Positions 16,371 to 25,925 of a stretch of 64,000 bases of DNA are shown here, in pieces. The notes beneath the pieces were generated by a model, which saw only the letters and a program-made list of their open reading frames with translations, was not told where the DNA came from and searched no databases. The DNA is taken from the NCBI RefSeq assembly GCF_008806595.1, contig NZ_VZRB01000002.1, positions 372,001 to 436,000 on the forward strand, given 5' to 3'. Position numbers and translations under genes: made by a program. Positions within the stretch are counted from its first letter, which is position 1. Every line of letters starts with the position of its first letter. Source of the DNA: Streptomyces luteolifulvus. Lineage in GTDB: Bacteria > Actinomycetota > Actinomycetes > Streptomycetales > Streptomycetaceae.

Positions 16371-17267
16371 GTGAGCACGAGCACGCACAAGAACCGTACT
16401 GCCGAGGGTATGTCCCGGCGGCACGTGCTGGCGGCCGGGGCGCTGACCGCGGCCGCCGTGGCGGCGCAGGGCTCCCTGGGCGCCTCCCGTGCCTCCGCAG
16501 CCGCCGCTCCCGCCATCTTCTACTCTCCGCACCAGGACGACGAGGCCATCGGCATGGCCGGTTCGATCCTGGAGCACAAGGCGGCGGGCCGCCCGGTCTA
16601 CCTCGTGCTCGTCAGCCGCGGGGAGAACGACGGCCTGGCCCGGCGGATGAACGTCGGAGCCTGCGAACTGCTGCGTGAGCGGTGCGCGGCGCCGAACCAC
16701 TGGCACGACCTGAACTGGCCCACCGACGGCGCCAGCATGATCGTGCCCGCGCGGACGGCCGAGTTCATGGCCTCGGCGAAGGCGATCGGCGTGGACAAGG
16801 TCATCAACTTCGACCTCCCCGACAGCGCGCACGACCCGTCGACGTACGGCAAGTTCGTGGACGCGGTCACGGCGAAGGTGAAGTCGCTCGCGAGGAAGTA
16901 CCCCGGGGCCTCGCACAAGTTCGCGGCAGGCTGGCTGGACGTGACGCCCACGCACAAGGCGTGCAGCGACGCGGCCTACCGCCTGATGAACGACGGCACG
17001 ATCAGGGACGTCCGCTTCAACCACATCTACGCCTACGACCGCCCGTACGGGGAGCGCGCCAGGGGTGCGTCCTACGTTCTGAACATCCCCTCCGCTCACA
17101 TGACCCGCAAGCGGAACTCGATCTACTGCTACAACACCTGGAACCCGGACCGGAACTTCTACGCCCTCGGCTACCACAGCGCCTACGAGAAGCTGGAGCC
17201 GGCGCACGGCGACCCCCGCGAGTTCATCTACACCCTGCCGTCGAACTACCGGCCGGGAAAGATGTGA
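16371..17267 (+). CDS. Tat-exported PIG-L family deacetylase
   Basis: A 298-residue protein starting at GTG after GAGGGGAACACAC. The N-terminus has a twin-arginine-type signal (MSRRHVLAAGALTAAAVAAQ) with a cleavage site near ASA-A at about residue 45. The zinc motif FYSPHQDDEAIGMAG follows immediately, and the helper segments LVSRGENDG, FDLPDSAHD and a C-terminal TPTHKACSDAAYR match LmbE/PIG-L N-acetylglucosamine deacetylases. Family members in the cytosol deacetylate glycoconjugates or mycothiol precursors; an exported one would act on wall or extracellular glycans. An in-frame extension upstream to 16236 lacks a ribosome site and was not used. Confidence 0.88.
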   Translation: MSTSTHKNRTAEGMSRRHVLAAGALTAAAVAAQGSLGASRASAAAAPAIFYSPHQDDEAIGMAGSILEHKAAGRPVYLVLVSRGENDGLARRMNVGACELLRERCAAPNHWHDLNWPTDGASMIVPARTAEFMASAKAIGVDKVINFDLPDSAHDPSTYGKFVDAVTAKVKSLARKYPGASHKFAAGWLDVTPTHKACSDAAYRLMNDGTIRDVRFNHIYAYDRPYGERARGASYVLNIPSAHMTRKRNSIYCYNTWNPDRNFYALGYHSAYEKLEPAHGDPREFIYTLPSNYRPGKM

Positions 17268-17399
17268 CCCGTCACGGTGTTCGATGACATGTGATCCGCC
17301 GCGGTGCCTTCTCAGGTCACCGCGGCCGGTCAGCGGCCGGCCAGAAGGGGACACGAAGGGGCACAGCCGGCAGTCGGCGAAGAGGGGACGGCGACTTAC

Positions 17400-17427
17400 C
17401 TGACCCGCTCCCGCCGGCGGCTAGGGT
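17400..17427 (+). promoter_or_regulatory. predicted leaderless promoter of the VOC gene
   Basis: CTGACC at 17400-17405 and TAGGGT at 17422-17427 are spaced 16 bases apart, and the -10 box ends seven bases before the ATG at 17435. Transcription would start at or beside the start codon, giving a leaderless mRNA. Confidence 0.5.
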
Positions 17428-17434
17428 GAGCGAT

Positions 17435-17773
17435 ATGAGCCTGGATGCAAAGATGATCACCGTCGACTGTGCCGAGCCCCGCAAACTTGCCGCCTGGTGG
17501 GCCGAGGTCCTGGACACAGAGATCGCCCAGGACTTCGGCGGTGAGTTCGTCATCGTCGGGGCGCAGCCCCTGGTGCTCGGTTTCCAGCACGTTCCCGAGC
17601 CCAGGCAGGTGAAGAACCGGGTCCATGTCGACTTCCACACCGAGGACCGGCCCACCGAGGTGGACCGACTGGTGGAGCTGGGTGCCAGTGTCGTCGGGGA
17701 ACACTCCGCCGGGCCCCTGACCTGGACCGTCCTACGGGACCCGGAAGGCAACGAGTTCTGCGTGGCCGGCTGA
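17435..17773 (+). CDS. VOC (glyoxalase-like) family protein
   Basis: A 112-residue VOC protein: MITVDCAEPRKLAAWWAEVL starts the first module, VKNRVHVDFHTED the second, and it ends TWTVLRDPEGNEFCVAG. The sequence is closely related in type to the VOC protein at 13030-13398 (glyoxalase_6). It is a single-gene unit with its own leaderless promoter and a downstream hairpin. Confidence 0.88.
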   Translation: MSLDAKMITVDCAEPRKLAAWWAEVLDTEIAQDFGGEFVIVGAQPLVLGFQHVPEPRQVKNRVHVDFHTEDRPTEVDRLVELGASVVGEHSAGPLTWTVLRDPEGNEFCVAG

Positions 17774-17794
17774 GAGCCGGGAAGGGCTGTCGGA

Positions 17795-17830
17795 CCTGGG
17801 GCGCCCCGGTTCCGGTCGGGACGCCCCAGG
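17795..17830 (+). terminator. possible hairpin terminator after the VOC gene
   Basis: CCTGGGGCG (17795-17803) pairs with CGCCCCAGG (17822-17830) across an 18-base GC-rich loop, 22 bases after the VOC stop. There is no U-tract, as is usual in Streptomyces. Confidence 0.5.
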
Positions 17831-18066
17831 GGCTCATCCGGAACGCAGATCGATCAGCGGGGCGTGACCCCCGGGGCGGCCCAACGGCTGGACGGCGCCT
17901 CATGGTTGCGGGTTCCCCCAGGTGGGTGACCGTACTCTCCCGGCACGGCCCCCGACTATCGTCAAGTGGCTCCCCGCACGCGACGCTTCGTGGCACTCTT
18001 GGCACCACACGTGAGGCGTACGGGTGCCCATGAGGACGCGCCGTGCCGGTCTGCTGGGGGAGCCGG

Positions 18067-18477
18067 GTGCACGAAATCCGCATTGCGGTGCGCGGGGACG
18101 CGGCCGCCGAGGAATCGTTGTTGGACTGGTTACGGCAGGAGCCCGCACTGCGCGGCCGCGTCCGGCACGACACGCCCCCCGCACGGGTGGGGACCATGGG
18201 CTCCCTCGGCGAACTGGTCGTCGAGAGCGCGGTCACCGGCACCATCGGGACGCTTGCCGGTCTGCTGGGCCAGTCGCTGTCGTTGTGGCTGAACCAACGG
18301 CGCGCACAGGGCAATTCACCGACCACGGTCAGTCTGACGACCGGGGACGGGCGCAGCGTCACGGTGACGTCGGCTCATGCGGCGGAAGCAGAGCGGCTGT
18401 TGAGACTCGCGCTCCAGGAGCGGCCCGCGCCGGAAGGCGTACCGCCCGGTGCCGCAGGTGACGGCCAAGGACGGTAG
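18067..18477 (+). CDS. effector-associated constant component EACC1-like protein (TTA codon)
   Basis: A 136-residue protein starting at GTG behind GGGGGAG. It begins with a short strand (HEIRIAVRGD), a helix (ESLLDWLRQEPALRG), a hydrophobic amphipathic helix (VTGTIGTLAGLLGQSLSLWL), then TTVSLTTGDGRSVTVTSA and a closing helix. This is the arrangement I associate with EACC1, a small component found beside variable effector peptidases in predicted bacterial conflict systems. The stop is followed two bases later by the caspase gene, a tight pair. Codon 22 (18130-18132) is TTA, so expression should depend on the bldA tRNA. GTG 18043 is an alternative start but has no good ribosome site. Confidence 0.75.
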   Translation: MHEIRIAVRGDAAAEESLLDWLRQEPALRGRVRHDTPPARVGTMGSLGELVVESAVTGTIGTLAGLLGQSLSLWLNQRRAQGNSPTTVSLTTGDGRSVTVTSAHAAEAERLLRLALQERPAPEGVPPGAAGDGQGR

Positions 18478-18479
18478 CC

Positions 18480-20135
18480 GTGCGACTGCCCGATCCCCAG
18501 CGGTCCTACGCGGTACTCATCGGTACCGGCACCTATCGCTCCGACCAGCTGCCGGACCTGCCCGCCGTCGGCAACAACCTCCAGGACCTCGGCGACATCC
18601 TGACCGATCCGGCCCTCGGGGGACTGCCCGCCGAGCGGTGCGTGGTCGTGCCGGACCCGAGCGATCCCCGCACGCTCTTCCGCATCCTGCGGCAGTACTC
18701 CGCTGCCGCAGAGGACACCTTTCTCGTGTACTTCGCCGGTCACGGCCAGACCGGACCGCGCAACGAGCTCTATCTGGGTCTCGGGGAGACCGTCCCGGAC
18801 GAACTGAAGGTCAGCGCGCTGCCGTTCGACCTGCTGCGCGACGTGCTCACCGACTGTCCGGCCGCCAACCGCGTCGTCATCCTCGACTGCTGCTTCAGCG
18901 GACGTGCCGTCCAGGACATGGCCGGCGAGGAGGAAACCATCCTCGGCCAGGTCGGCATCGAGGGCACCTACGTCCTGGCGGCGACCCCGATGAACGCCGT
19001 GGCACTCGCCCCCGTGGGCTCCTCCCACACGGCCTTCACCGGCGAACTGTTGCGCCTGCTGCGCACCGGGATACCCGCCGGGCCGGAGTTCCTCACGTAC
19101 GGCGACATCTACCGCCAGCTCCTGCACACCGCGACGGTCCGCGGCCTGCCCCTTCCCCGACGGCGTGGTACGGGGACCGTCGACCTGCTCGCGCTGAGCC
19201 GGAACCCCGCCGTGGGTGCGAGGTCGGCAACGGTCCTTGCGGCGACGGCCGGCGACCGGCCAGTCGTCCTTCGAGACCTGGCCGGGCCGGTTGCGTCGGC
19301 CGAACGCGACATGCGAGGTGGCGACTCCCGCCTCCTGCGGGTTGCGGGACGACTGTTCCTGCCGGCGATGTTCCTGTGGGGGCTTCCGTCACTGGCCCAC
19401 TCGGTCTTCGGTCTGGCCGTGGACGACTATCGCGTCGTGACGAGCGTCGAGGAGTGGCTCCGTTCTCCGGCGGACGAAACCATGAAGCTCAGCGATCTCA
19501 CGGTGCCGTTGTTCCATCTGCTGACCGCTGTGGTCATATGGCGGCTGTGCGTCCTGCGCAGCAGATTCGCATGGTCCGGCGCCGCAGCCCTCCTGGTGTA
19601 CGGCGTCTACCTGGCAGCGAGCGTTCCGTTCCGGCTCTCGTACCCCAACGCATTTCCCTCCTCACAGCTCTCCTCCTGGGACCGCGAGGTCGAAATCGCC
19701 GGCTTCGTACTCCTGGGACTCGTCCTGTCCGCCGTGGCCTTCGCCATCGCTCGTACGGGGCCGCCGTTGCGGCTGCAGCGTCCGGTGCGATGGGGCATGC
19801 CCGCGTTTGCCACGGCTCTGACACTGGCGGTGGCCGGCCTGTACGTCTCGGCCCGGCTGAACTTCACTCCGCTCGGGTGGAGCGTGGTGTTGATGTGGGT
19901 GCTCACCGGCGTCCTCGCGGCCGGGACACCGATTGCCGCACTCCTCGTCCGGCCCGCCGAGGTGGCGTTGGGGCTTGCGGGCGGCTGGACGGCCGTGATG
20001 CTGCAGCATGAGATCGCGTTCTGGAGCTTCTCTCCCCCTGTCGCGCACGGCGAATATCTCTGGCTCTGGCTGCCCGTTGCCGTCTTGCCGATCGTGTTGC
20101 GTGCGTACCTGAATCAGACGGAATCGGTTCGCTGA
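18480..20135 (+). CDS. caspase-like peptidase fused to an eight-helix membrane domain
   Basis: A 551-residue protein from GTG, two bases after the EACC1-like stop. Residues 1-240 form a C14 caspase/metacaspase fold: RSYAVLIGTGTY opens it, the catalytic His is H88 in VYFAGHGQTG, and the catalytic Cys is C138 in VILDCCFSG (both residues present), followed by YVLAATPMNAVAL and an FTGELLRLLRTG helix. From about residue 280 to the end there are eight predicted membrane helices, so the peptidase is tethered with its active domain in the cytoplasm. EACC1-associated caspases are predicted suicide effectors in biological-conflict systems. The membrane domain could sense stress or form a lesion. Those roles are inference; the active-site residues are directly visible. 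Confidence 0.85.
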   Translation: MRLPDPQRSYAVLIGTGTYRSDQLPDLPAVGNNLQDLGDILTDPALGGLPAERCVVVPDPSDPRTLFRILRQYSAAAEDTFLVYFAGHGQTGPRNELYLGLGETVPDELKVSALPFDLLRDVLTDCPAANRVVILDCCFSGRAVQDMAGEEETILGQVGIEGTYVLAATPMNAVALAPVGSSHTAFTGELLRLLRTGIPAGPEFLTYGDIYRQLLHTATVRGLPLPRRRGTGTVDLLALSRNPAVGARSATVLAATAGDRPVVLRDLAGPVASAERDMRGGDSRLLRVAGRLFLPAMFLWGLPSLAHSVFGLAVDDYRVVTSVEEWLRSPADETMKLSDLTVPLFHLLTAVVIWRLCVLRSRFAWSGAAALLVYGVYLAASVPFRLSYPNAFPSSQLSSWDREVEIAGFVLLGLVLSAVAFAIARTGPPLRLQRPVRWGMPAFATALTLAVAGLYVSARLNFTPLGWSVVLMWVLTGVLAAGTPIAALLVRPAEVALGLAGGWTAVMLQHEIAFWSFSPPVAHGEYLWLWLPVAVLPIVLRAYLNQTESVR

Positions 20136-20172
20136 TCCGCTGTGACCTGCCGACTCGACTACCGTCGACAGC

Positions 20173-21093
20173 ATGTGCCGCACCCTCGGCCTCGCCGAAG
20201 CCCTCTCCGCGGGGACGGTCGTCCTCGACGGGGGCATGTCCAATCAGCTGGAGTCCGCCGGGCACGACCTGGGCGACGAGCTGTGGTCGGCCCGGCTGCT
20301 CGCCGAACGGCCCGAGGCGATCACCGAGGCCCATCTCGCCTACTTCGAAGCGGGCGCGGACGTAGCGATCACCTCCAGCTACCAGGCCACCTTCGAGGGC
20401 TTCGCAAGGCGCGGGATCGGCCGGGAGCGGGCGGCCGAACTCCTCGCCCTGAGCGTGGAACTGGCCCGCGAGGCGGCCCGGCAGGCCGGGGCGAAGGGCA
20501 TCACGCGGCCCCTGTGGACGGCGGCCTCGGTCGGCCCGTACGGGGCGATGCTCGCGGACGGCTCCGAGTACCGGGGCCGGTACGGCCTGAGCGTGGCCGA
20601 GCTCGAACGCTTCCACCGGCCGCGCCTGGAGGTGCTGGCCGCGGCCGGGCCCGACGTCCTGGCGCTGGAGACGGTCCCCGACGCCGACGAGGCCGAGGCG
20701 CTGCTGTGCGCGGTGAGCGGACTCGGGGTGCCGGCCTGGCTGTCGTTCAGCGCCGCCGGTGACCGCACCCGGGCCGGGCAGCCCCTGGAGGAGGCCTTCG
20801 CCCTGGCCGCCGATGTGGAGGAGGTGATCGCGGTGGGGGTGAACTGCTGCGCCCCCGAGGACGTGGACAGGGCGATCGAGATCGCCGCCCGCGTCACCGG
20901 CAAGCCGGTCGTCGTCTACCCGAACAGCGGCGAGACCTGGGACGCCGAGGCGCGGGCCTGGGCCGGCCGCTCCACCTTCGCGCCGGAGCAGGTGCGCGGC
21001 TGGCGGGAGTCCGGGGCCCGGCTGATCGGGGGCTGCTGCCGGGTCGGCCCGGAGGCGATCACGTCCGTCGTGGGCACGCTGAGGGCGGCGTGA
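20173..21093 (+). CDS. mmuM: homocysteine S-methyltransferase
   Basis: A 306-residue barrel enzyme that methylates homocysteine with S-methylmethionine. It starts with LAEALSAGTVVLDGGMSNQL, has the ITSSYQAT segment, and carries all three zinc cysteines: GVNCCAPEDV near residue 225 and GGCCRVGPEAI near residue 288. The length is that of MmuM/YagD. A TACCGT box seven bases before the ATG suggests a leaderless transcript. It stands alone, convergent with the esterase gene. Confidence 0.93.
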   Translation: MCRTLGLAEALSAGTVVLDGGMSNQLESAGHDLGDELWSARLLAERPEAITEAHLAYFEAGADVAITSSYQATFEGFARRGIGRERAAELLALSVELAREAARQAGAKGITRPLWTAASVGPYGAMLADGSEYRGRYGLSVAELERFHRPRLEVLAAAGPDVLALETVPDADEAEALLCAVSGLGVPAWLSFSAAGDRTRAGQPLEEAFALAADVEEVIAVGVNCCAPEDVDRAIEIAARVTGKPVVVYPNSGETWDAEARAWAGRSTFAPEQVRGWRESGARLIGGCCRVGPEAITSVVGTLRAA

Positions 21094-21106
21094 CCCCGAC
21101 GCTCCG

Positions 21107-21132
21107 CCGGCCGTGTTGGCCCGGGTGGCCGG
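21107..21132. terminator. weak bidirectional hairpin between convergent genes
   Basis: CCGGCC (21107-21112) and GGCCGG (21127-21132) form a 6-base stem with a 14-base loop, directly between the mmuM stop and the stop of the convergent carboxylesterase gene. Confidence 0.4.
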
Positions 21133-22746
21133 TCAGGGCAGGCCCTGGCTGCGGTGGACCCCGCCGGGCAGCCGCAGCCGTCGTACGACCGACCGCAGTT
21201 CCGCGGTCCGGGCGGCCGTGTCCGCGCCGTTGACCGGCTTCGGTGTGTCTCCCTCTGGTCCGTCGTCGGCCTCACGGACGGCCTTGTCGACGGTCCACAC
21301 CGCCAGCTCTGGATCTCGTGGACCGTATGCCGTATACGGTCCACCGTCGCCGAAGATCTGTACGGGATGTGAGGCGTCCCAGCGCCGCCAGCCCGGGTCG
21401 CCGTCGACCGCGAACCGTACCCACGCCCCGTGCATCGCGTCGGCCAGCTCCTGCGGGGCCCCCTCCCCGGCGAGCCTGGCCGACTCGGGCACGTCACCGG
21501 TGTCGAACACGAAGCCGAGCTCCAGGGCGTGGCAGGCGCCGAGGTCGGGGAGGTTGGAGGGCCAGGCGAACTCGTAGACGTACGAGGTGCCGGGGCGGGC
21601 GTCGGCGAGGCGGTGCAGCGGGAGGCGGAGCAGATGGTCGGTGACCATCTGGCCGACGATCTCCGCGGTGCCGGCCTCCGGGTGCAGGGCGCGATAGCCG
21701 CGGGGCACCTCGGGGCCGCAGTGGCAGCGAGCCATGGCACCGGCCAGGGCGACCGCCCCGAGCCGGTCGACACGTTCCAGCAGCCCGCCCGGGACCAGCC
21801 ACAGGCGGTACTCGTCGCGGGTCCAGCCGAGCAGGAGGTCGATCCCCGGGGCGGCGTCCTCGTCCGTCAGGGCCTGCAGGGGGTCGCGCGGGACGACGTC
21901 GCCGTCGACGACGATCCCGAAGGCCGGCCCGCCGACCACCGGGCTGCTGAGCCGGCTCACCTCGGCCTGGGTACGCAGCAACAGCTCACGGTCGACCTCG
22001 GCGAAGGCCGCGGCGGTGGCGGGCACCTTCAGCCGGGTCGCCATACGGCGCACCATCCGCCGTACCTTGTCGCGGTCCGAGGCCTCGGGCGACCCGCTCT
22101 GGAGGATCGCCCGGCGGACCAGGCCCCGGGCCTGCGGGGCGGCGAGCAGCGACCCGATGCTGATCGCCCCGGCGGACTGCCCGCCGACCGTCACCCGCCC
22201 GGGGTCGCCGCCGAAGGCCTCGATCGACTCGTGCACCCACGCCAGCGCGGCGATCTGGTCGCGGAGACCGGGGTTGGCGGGGGCGTCCGGGAAGAGGCCG
22301 TAGCCCTCGATGCCCAGCCGGTAGTTGAAGGACACGAAGACCACGCCGTCGCGGGCGAAGGGCCGGCCGTCGTACACGGGAACGGCCGAGGACCCGCGGG
22401 TCAGGGCGCCGCCGTGCAGCCACACCAGAACCGGGAGCCGGGCGCCAGGGCCCGGCTCCGGAGTCCACACGTTGAGATTGAGGCAGTCGTCGCCCGGCAC
22501 GACCGGGTCGGACAGATAGCGTGCGAAGGCCTCCGAGTACGGCGGTTTCGGCGGTGTCGGCCCGAAGGCGCCCGCGTCGCGCACACCGTCCCAGGGCTCG
22601 GGCGGCGCGGGCGGCCGGAACCGGCGCGGGCCGAAGGGGGGCGCCGCGTAGGGGATGCCCCGGAACACCGCGAGGCCCTGCTCGTACCGGCCGCGAACGG
22701 CCCCGTACGGTGTTCTCACCACGGGATCTGCCTGGACCGCCGTCAT
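21133..22746 (-). CDS. type B carboxylesterase
   Basis: A 537-residue alpha/beta hydrolase with no signal peptide. Landmarks in order are the N-terminal [11 protein letters not shown] and [10 protein letters not shown], the EDCLNLNV-type segment [12 protein letters not shown], the oxyanion motif [11 protein letters not shown] and the nucleophile elbow [20 protein letters not shown] with the catalytic Ser. The acid is in [11 protein letters not shown] and the catalytic His in [13 protein letters not shown]. This is the para-nitrobenzyl esterase/cholinesterase group, which hydrolyses carboxylic esters. The start at 22746 ([10 protein letters not shown]) sits at the beginning of the conserved fold. 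Confidence 0.93.
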   Translation of the reverse strand: MTAVQADPVVRTPYGAVRGRYEQGLAVFRGIPYAAPPFGPRRFRPPAPPEPWDGVRDAGAFGPTPPKPPYSEAFARYLSDPVVPGDDCLNLNVWTPEPGPGARLPVLVWLHGGALTRGSSAVPVYDGRPFARDGVVFVSFNYRLGIEGYGLFPDAPANPGLRDQIAALAWVHESIEAFGGDPGRVTVGGQSAGAISIGSLLAAPQARGLVRRAILQSGSPEASDRDKVRRMVRRMATRLKVPATAAAFAEVDRELLLRTQAEVSRLSSPVVGGPAFGIVVDGDVVPRDPLQALTDEDAAPGIDLLLGWTRDEYRLWLVPGGLLERVDRLGAVALAGAMARCHCGPEVPRGYRALHPEAGTAEIVGQMVTDHLLRLPLHRLADARPGTSYVYEFAWPSNLPDLGACHALELGFVFDTGDVPESARLAGEGAPQELADAMHGAWVRFAVDGDPGWRRWDASHPVQIFGDGGPYTAYGPRDPELAVWTVDKAVREADDGPEGDTPKPVNGADTAARTAELRSVVRRLRLPGGVHRSQGLP

Positions 22747-23111
22747 ACGACCACCAGCCTCCTCGCCGCGCTCGTGCACCGTGAACAACAGAGCACCACA
22801 TCGCGGCCGGGTATTCCGGTGCAGAAGCGGGGCTTTGCGGCTGTTTGGCGTACATCGGCATGCCGAAGCCCGGTTGTTGACGGCGCGGCCGAGGCCGGTG
22901 CGGCACACGGTGACCCATCGGGTACGCCGTTCGGACCTTGCCCGGATTGCGCAGAGGGGGCGCACTGGGCCGTTGCCCCTTGTCGGGCGGTCCGAGGAGC
23001 CCTTTGCGCACGCGGCCCGATTTGCGATCTTCAGTGGTTCATTCTTCGCTGGAGATGTCCGCTGGTCCCGGCCCGCCTTGTGGCCGGGCATGATCATGTG
23101 GAGGCGGATTC
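22747..23111. other. divergent intergenic region with a hairpin
   Basis: This 365-base gap separates the esterase from the hybrid kinase. CCCGGCC (23067-23073) and GGCCGGG (23082-23088) form a hairpin just before the GGAGG ribosome site of the kinase, which could be a 5'-UTR structure. I saw no other site or small gene in it. Confidence 0.4.
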
Positions 23112-25892
23112 ATGGCGCCCTCAGACCCGCCGCGGCAGTACGCAGCCGATGACGAGGAACGGTTTCGGCTGCTGGAGAAGAACTCCCCGGACATGGTCTT
23201 CCGCAGGACGGTCGACGGCGTCTATCTGGAGGTCTCCGCGGCGGGAGCGCTGCTGCTCGGCAGACCGGTCGAGCAGATCGTGGGGACGTCGGCCGAGTCC
23301 TGGGTGCATCCGGGCGACGCGGAGGAATTCGAGTGGGCGGAGCGGGATCTGCGCCGCGACGGCCGGGTGGTGGTCTGTCTGCGGCTGCGGCATGCCGACG
23401 GACACTGGATGTGGGTCGAGGACACCTGCTGGGTGGTACGGGACGCCGCCGGCGAGCCGCAGGAGGTGCGCGGGTTTCTGCGCGAGGCAGAGGGCCAGCG
23501 GCGCAGGGAGGAAGCGCTGCGGCTGCTGCAGGAGCAGGCACGCTCCGTCATCGACACCGCCCGGGACGCCTTCGTCTCCATCGACGAGGACGGCCTGGTC
23601 ATCGACTGGAACCAGAGCGCCGAGCGGCTGTTCGGGTACAGCCATCGTGAGGTGATGGGCCGTCCGCTGGCGGACACACTCATTCCCGAGCGGTACCGCT
23701 CCGCGCACCTGGCGGGTCTGGCACGGGTGCTGTCCGGCGGGGAGTCGCATGTGCTGGGCCGCCGGATCGAGCTGAGCGCCCTGCACCGCGACGGCCACGA
23801 GATTCCGGTCGAACTGGCGGTGTGGCGGCTGAAGTCGGCGAAGGCGCGCTGCTTCAACGCCTTCCTTCGTGACATCACCGAACGCAAGCAGACCGAGGTG
23901 GCGCTGGCTCAGGCCCGTGACCAGGCGATCGCCGCGTCCCAGGCGAAGTCGCAGTTCGTGGCGTCGATGAGCCACGAGATCCGTACCCCGATGAACGGTG
24001 TCATCGGGCTGAGCAACCTGCTGCTGGGCACCGAGCTGGACCCCGAACAGCGCCGCTACGCGGAGGGCATCCAGTCCGCCGGCTCGGCGCTGCTGTCGCT
24101 GATCAACGACATCCTGGACTTCTCCAAGCTGGAGGCGGGCAAGCTCGAGCTGGAAGAGGTCGCCTTCAGCCCCCAGCTGATGGTGGAGGAGGTCATCGCG
24201 CTGGTGGCGCAGACAGCACAGGCACGGGGCCTGGAGCTGCTCAGCGACTTCCATCCCCAGCTGCCGGCGATGGTGCTCGGGGACTCGGGCCGGCTGCGGC
24301 AGATCCTGCTCAACCTGGCGTCCAACGCGGTCAAGTTCACCGAGAGCGGCGAGGTCGTCATCCGGGTGCGGCCCGCGTCCGCCCAGCCCTCCGCGCAGAG
24401 CGCGCCATGGCTGCACTTCGAGGTCACCGACACGGGTATCGGCATCGCCGAGGCCGATCAGAAGCGGATGTTCGACGCCTTCTCCCAGGCGGACGCCTCC
24501 ACCACCCGCCGCTACGGCGGCACCGGGCTGGGTCTGGCCATCTGCCGCAGGCTCACCGAGGCGATGGGCGGCTCCATCGGCGTCAACAGCCGGTCCGGCG
24601 AGGGCAGCACCTTCTGGTTCACCGTGCCGGTGCGCACCCCCGACACCCCGCAGCCACCGCAGGAGGCCGCCCAGCCCGTCGTGCTGCGCGGGCTGCGGGC
24701 GCTGATCGTCGACGACAACGACACCAACCGGCTGATCCTCGACACCCAGCTGCGCAGATGGCACATGCACACCACCACGGTCGCCGGCGGCCCCCAGGCC
24801 CTGGTGGCCCTCCACGAGGCGGCGGCCGCCGGCCGTCTGTTCGACCTGGCGCTGCTGGACATGCAGATGCCGGACATGGACGGCCTGGAACTCGCCCGGC
24901 GGATCACCACCGACCAGAAGCTCGGCAGGGTGCCCCTCGTGTTGCTGACGTCCGGACCGCCGCTGCCCGCCGCCGAACTGACCGCGGCCGGTATCGCCCG
25001 CAGTCTGGCCAAGCCCGTCCAGCAGTCCCAGCTCATGGACGCCCTGACCGAAATCGTCACGCACCGGTCGCCGGCGGCCGCCGCCACGCCCGCGCCTGCC
25101 GAGCGCCCGCCGGCCCACCGCGGGCATCTGCTGCTGGTGGAGGACAACGACATCAACCAGATGGTGGCGCAGGGCATCCTCACCCGCCTCGGCTACAGCG
25201 CGGACGTCGCCGCCGACGGCCTCCAGGCACTGCAGCTGCTCGGGGAACACCCGTATCAGGCCGTGCTGATGGACTGCCACATGCCCCGGATGGACGGCTA
25301 CAGCGCCACCCGGGAGCTGCGCCGCCGGGAACGGAACAGCGGCCGCCATGTGCCCGTGATCGCCATGACCGCCGACGCCCTGGCCGAGGACCGGGACCGC
25401 TGTCTGGCCGCGGGCATGGACGACTACATCTCCAAACCGGTCTCGGCCGAGGAACTGGAACACGCGCTCGTCCGCTGGGCCCATCCCGCCGGTCCGGCCG
25501 CGGACGAGGACGACCTGCGCATCTCCATCGAGCAGCGGCTGGACGAACTGCGGGGCAGCGGTACGCCGGCCGAGAACGACCTGGTGGACCGGCTGGTGGA
25601 CCACTTCCTCACCCGGGCCCCCGAACTGACCAGCGCCCTGTTCCACGCCCTGGACCGCCACGACTCCTCGGAGATCGCGGAGAAGGCGCACAGTCTCAAG
25701 GGCGCCGCCGGGAACATCGGAGCCCAGAGCCTCGCGGACTGCTGCCAGGACCTCGAACAGGCCGCCCGGGGCGGTGCCCCCACCCAGCTGGCCGAGACCG
25801 CTCCCCGCCTCCAGGCCGAACTGGACCGCACCTGCCGCACCATCGAGACGCTCCGCTCCCGCCCACCCGGCCGCGGACGGGACGAGGACTGA
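23112..25892 (+). CDS. hybrid sensor histidine kinase (PAS-PAS-HK-REC-REC-HPt)
   Basis: A 926-residue soluble phosphorelay protein with no membrane segments. Two PAS domains (about residues 15-130 and 135-260; the second ends [13 protein letters not shown]) are followed by the HisKA box [13 protein letters not shown] with phospho-acceptor H288. The HATPase shows [30 protein letters not shown] and [14 protein letters not shown]. Two receiver domains follow: [12 protein letters not shown] with D583 in [11 protein letters not shown], and [10 protein letters not shown] with D721 in [10 protein letters not shown] and the KPVS lysine. A C-terminal HPt carries H860 in [15 protein letters not shown]. 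All phosphotransfer residues are present. No output response regulator adjoins it; the next gene is a membrane diguanylate cyclase. Confidence 0.95.
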   Translation: MAPSDPPRQYAADDEERFRLLEKNSPDMVFRRTVDGVYLEVSAAGALLLGRPVEQIVGTSAESWVHPGDAEEFEWAERDLRRDGRVVVCLRLRHADGHWMWVEDTCWVVRDAAGEPQEVRGFLREAEGQRRREEALRLLQEQARSVIDTARDAFVSIDEDGLVIDWNQSAERLFGYSHREVMGRPLADTLIPERYRSAHLAGLARVLSGGESHVLGRRIELSALHRDGHEIPVELAVWRLKSAKARCFNAFLRDITERKQTEVALAQARDQAIAASQAKSQFVASMSHEIRTPMNGVIGLSNLLLGTELDPEQRRYAEGIQSAGSALLSLINDILDFSKLEAGKLELEEVAFSPQLMVEEVIALVAQTAQARGLELLSDFHPQLPAMVLGDSGRLRQILLNLASNAVKFTESGEVVIRVRPASAQPSAQSAPWLHFEVTDTGIGIAEADQKRMFDAFSQADASTTRRYGGTGLGLAICRRLTEAMGGSIGVNSRSGEGSTFWFTVPVRTPDTPQPPQEAAQPVVLRGLRALIVDDNDTNRLILDTQLRRWHMHTTTVAGGPQALVALHEAAAAGRLFDLALLDMQMPDMDGLELARRITTDQKLGRVPLVLLTSGPPLPAAELTAAGIARSLAKPVQQSQLMDALTEIVTHRSPAAAATPAPAERPPAHRGHLLLVEDNDINQMVAQGILTRLGYSADVAADGLQALQLLGEHPYQAVLMDCHMPRMDGYSATRELRRRERNSGRHVPVIAMTADALAEDRDRCLAAGMDDYISKPVSAEELEHALVRWAHPAGPAADEDDLRISIEQRLDELRGSGTPAENDLVDRLVDHFLTRAPELTSALFHALDRHDSSEIAEKAHSLKGAAGNIGAQSLADCCQDLEQAARGGAPTQLAETAPRLQAELDRTCRTIETLRSRPPGRGRDED

Positions 25893-25925
25893 CCGCGTCC
25901 CCGGCCGGAGCGGGGAAGGAGGGCC

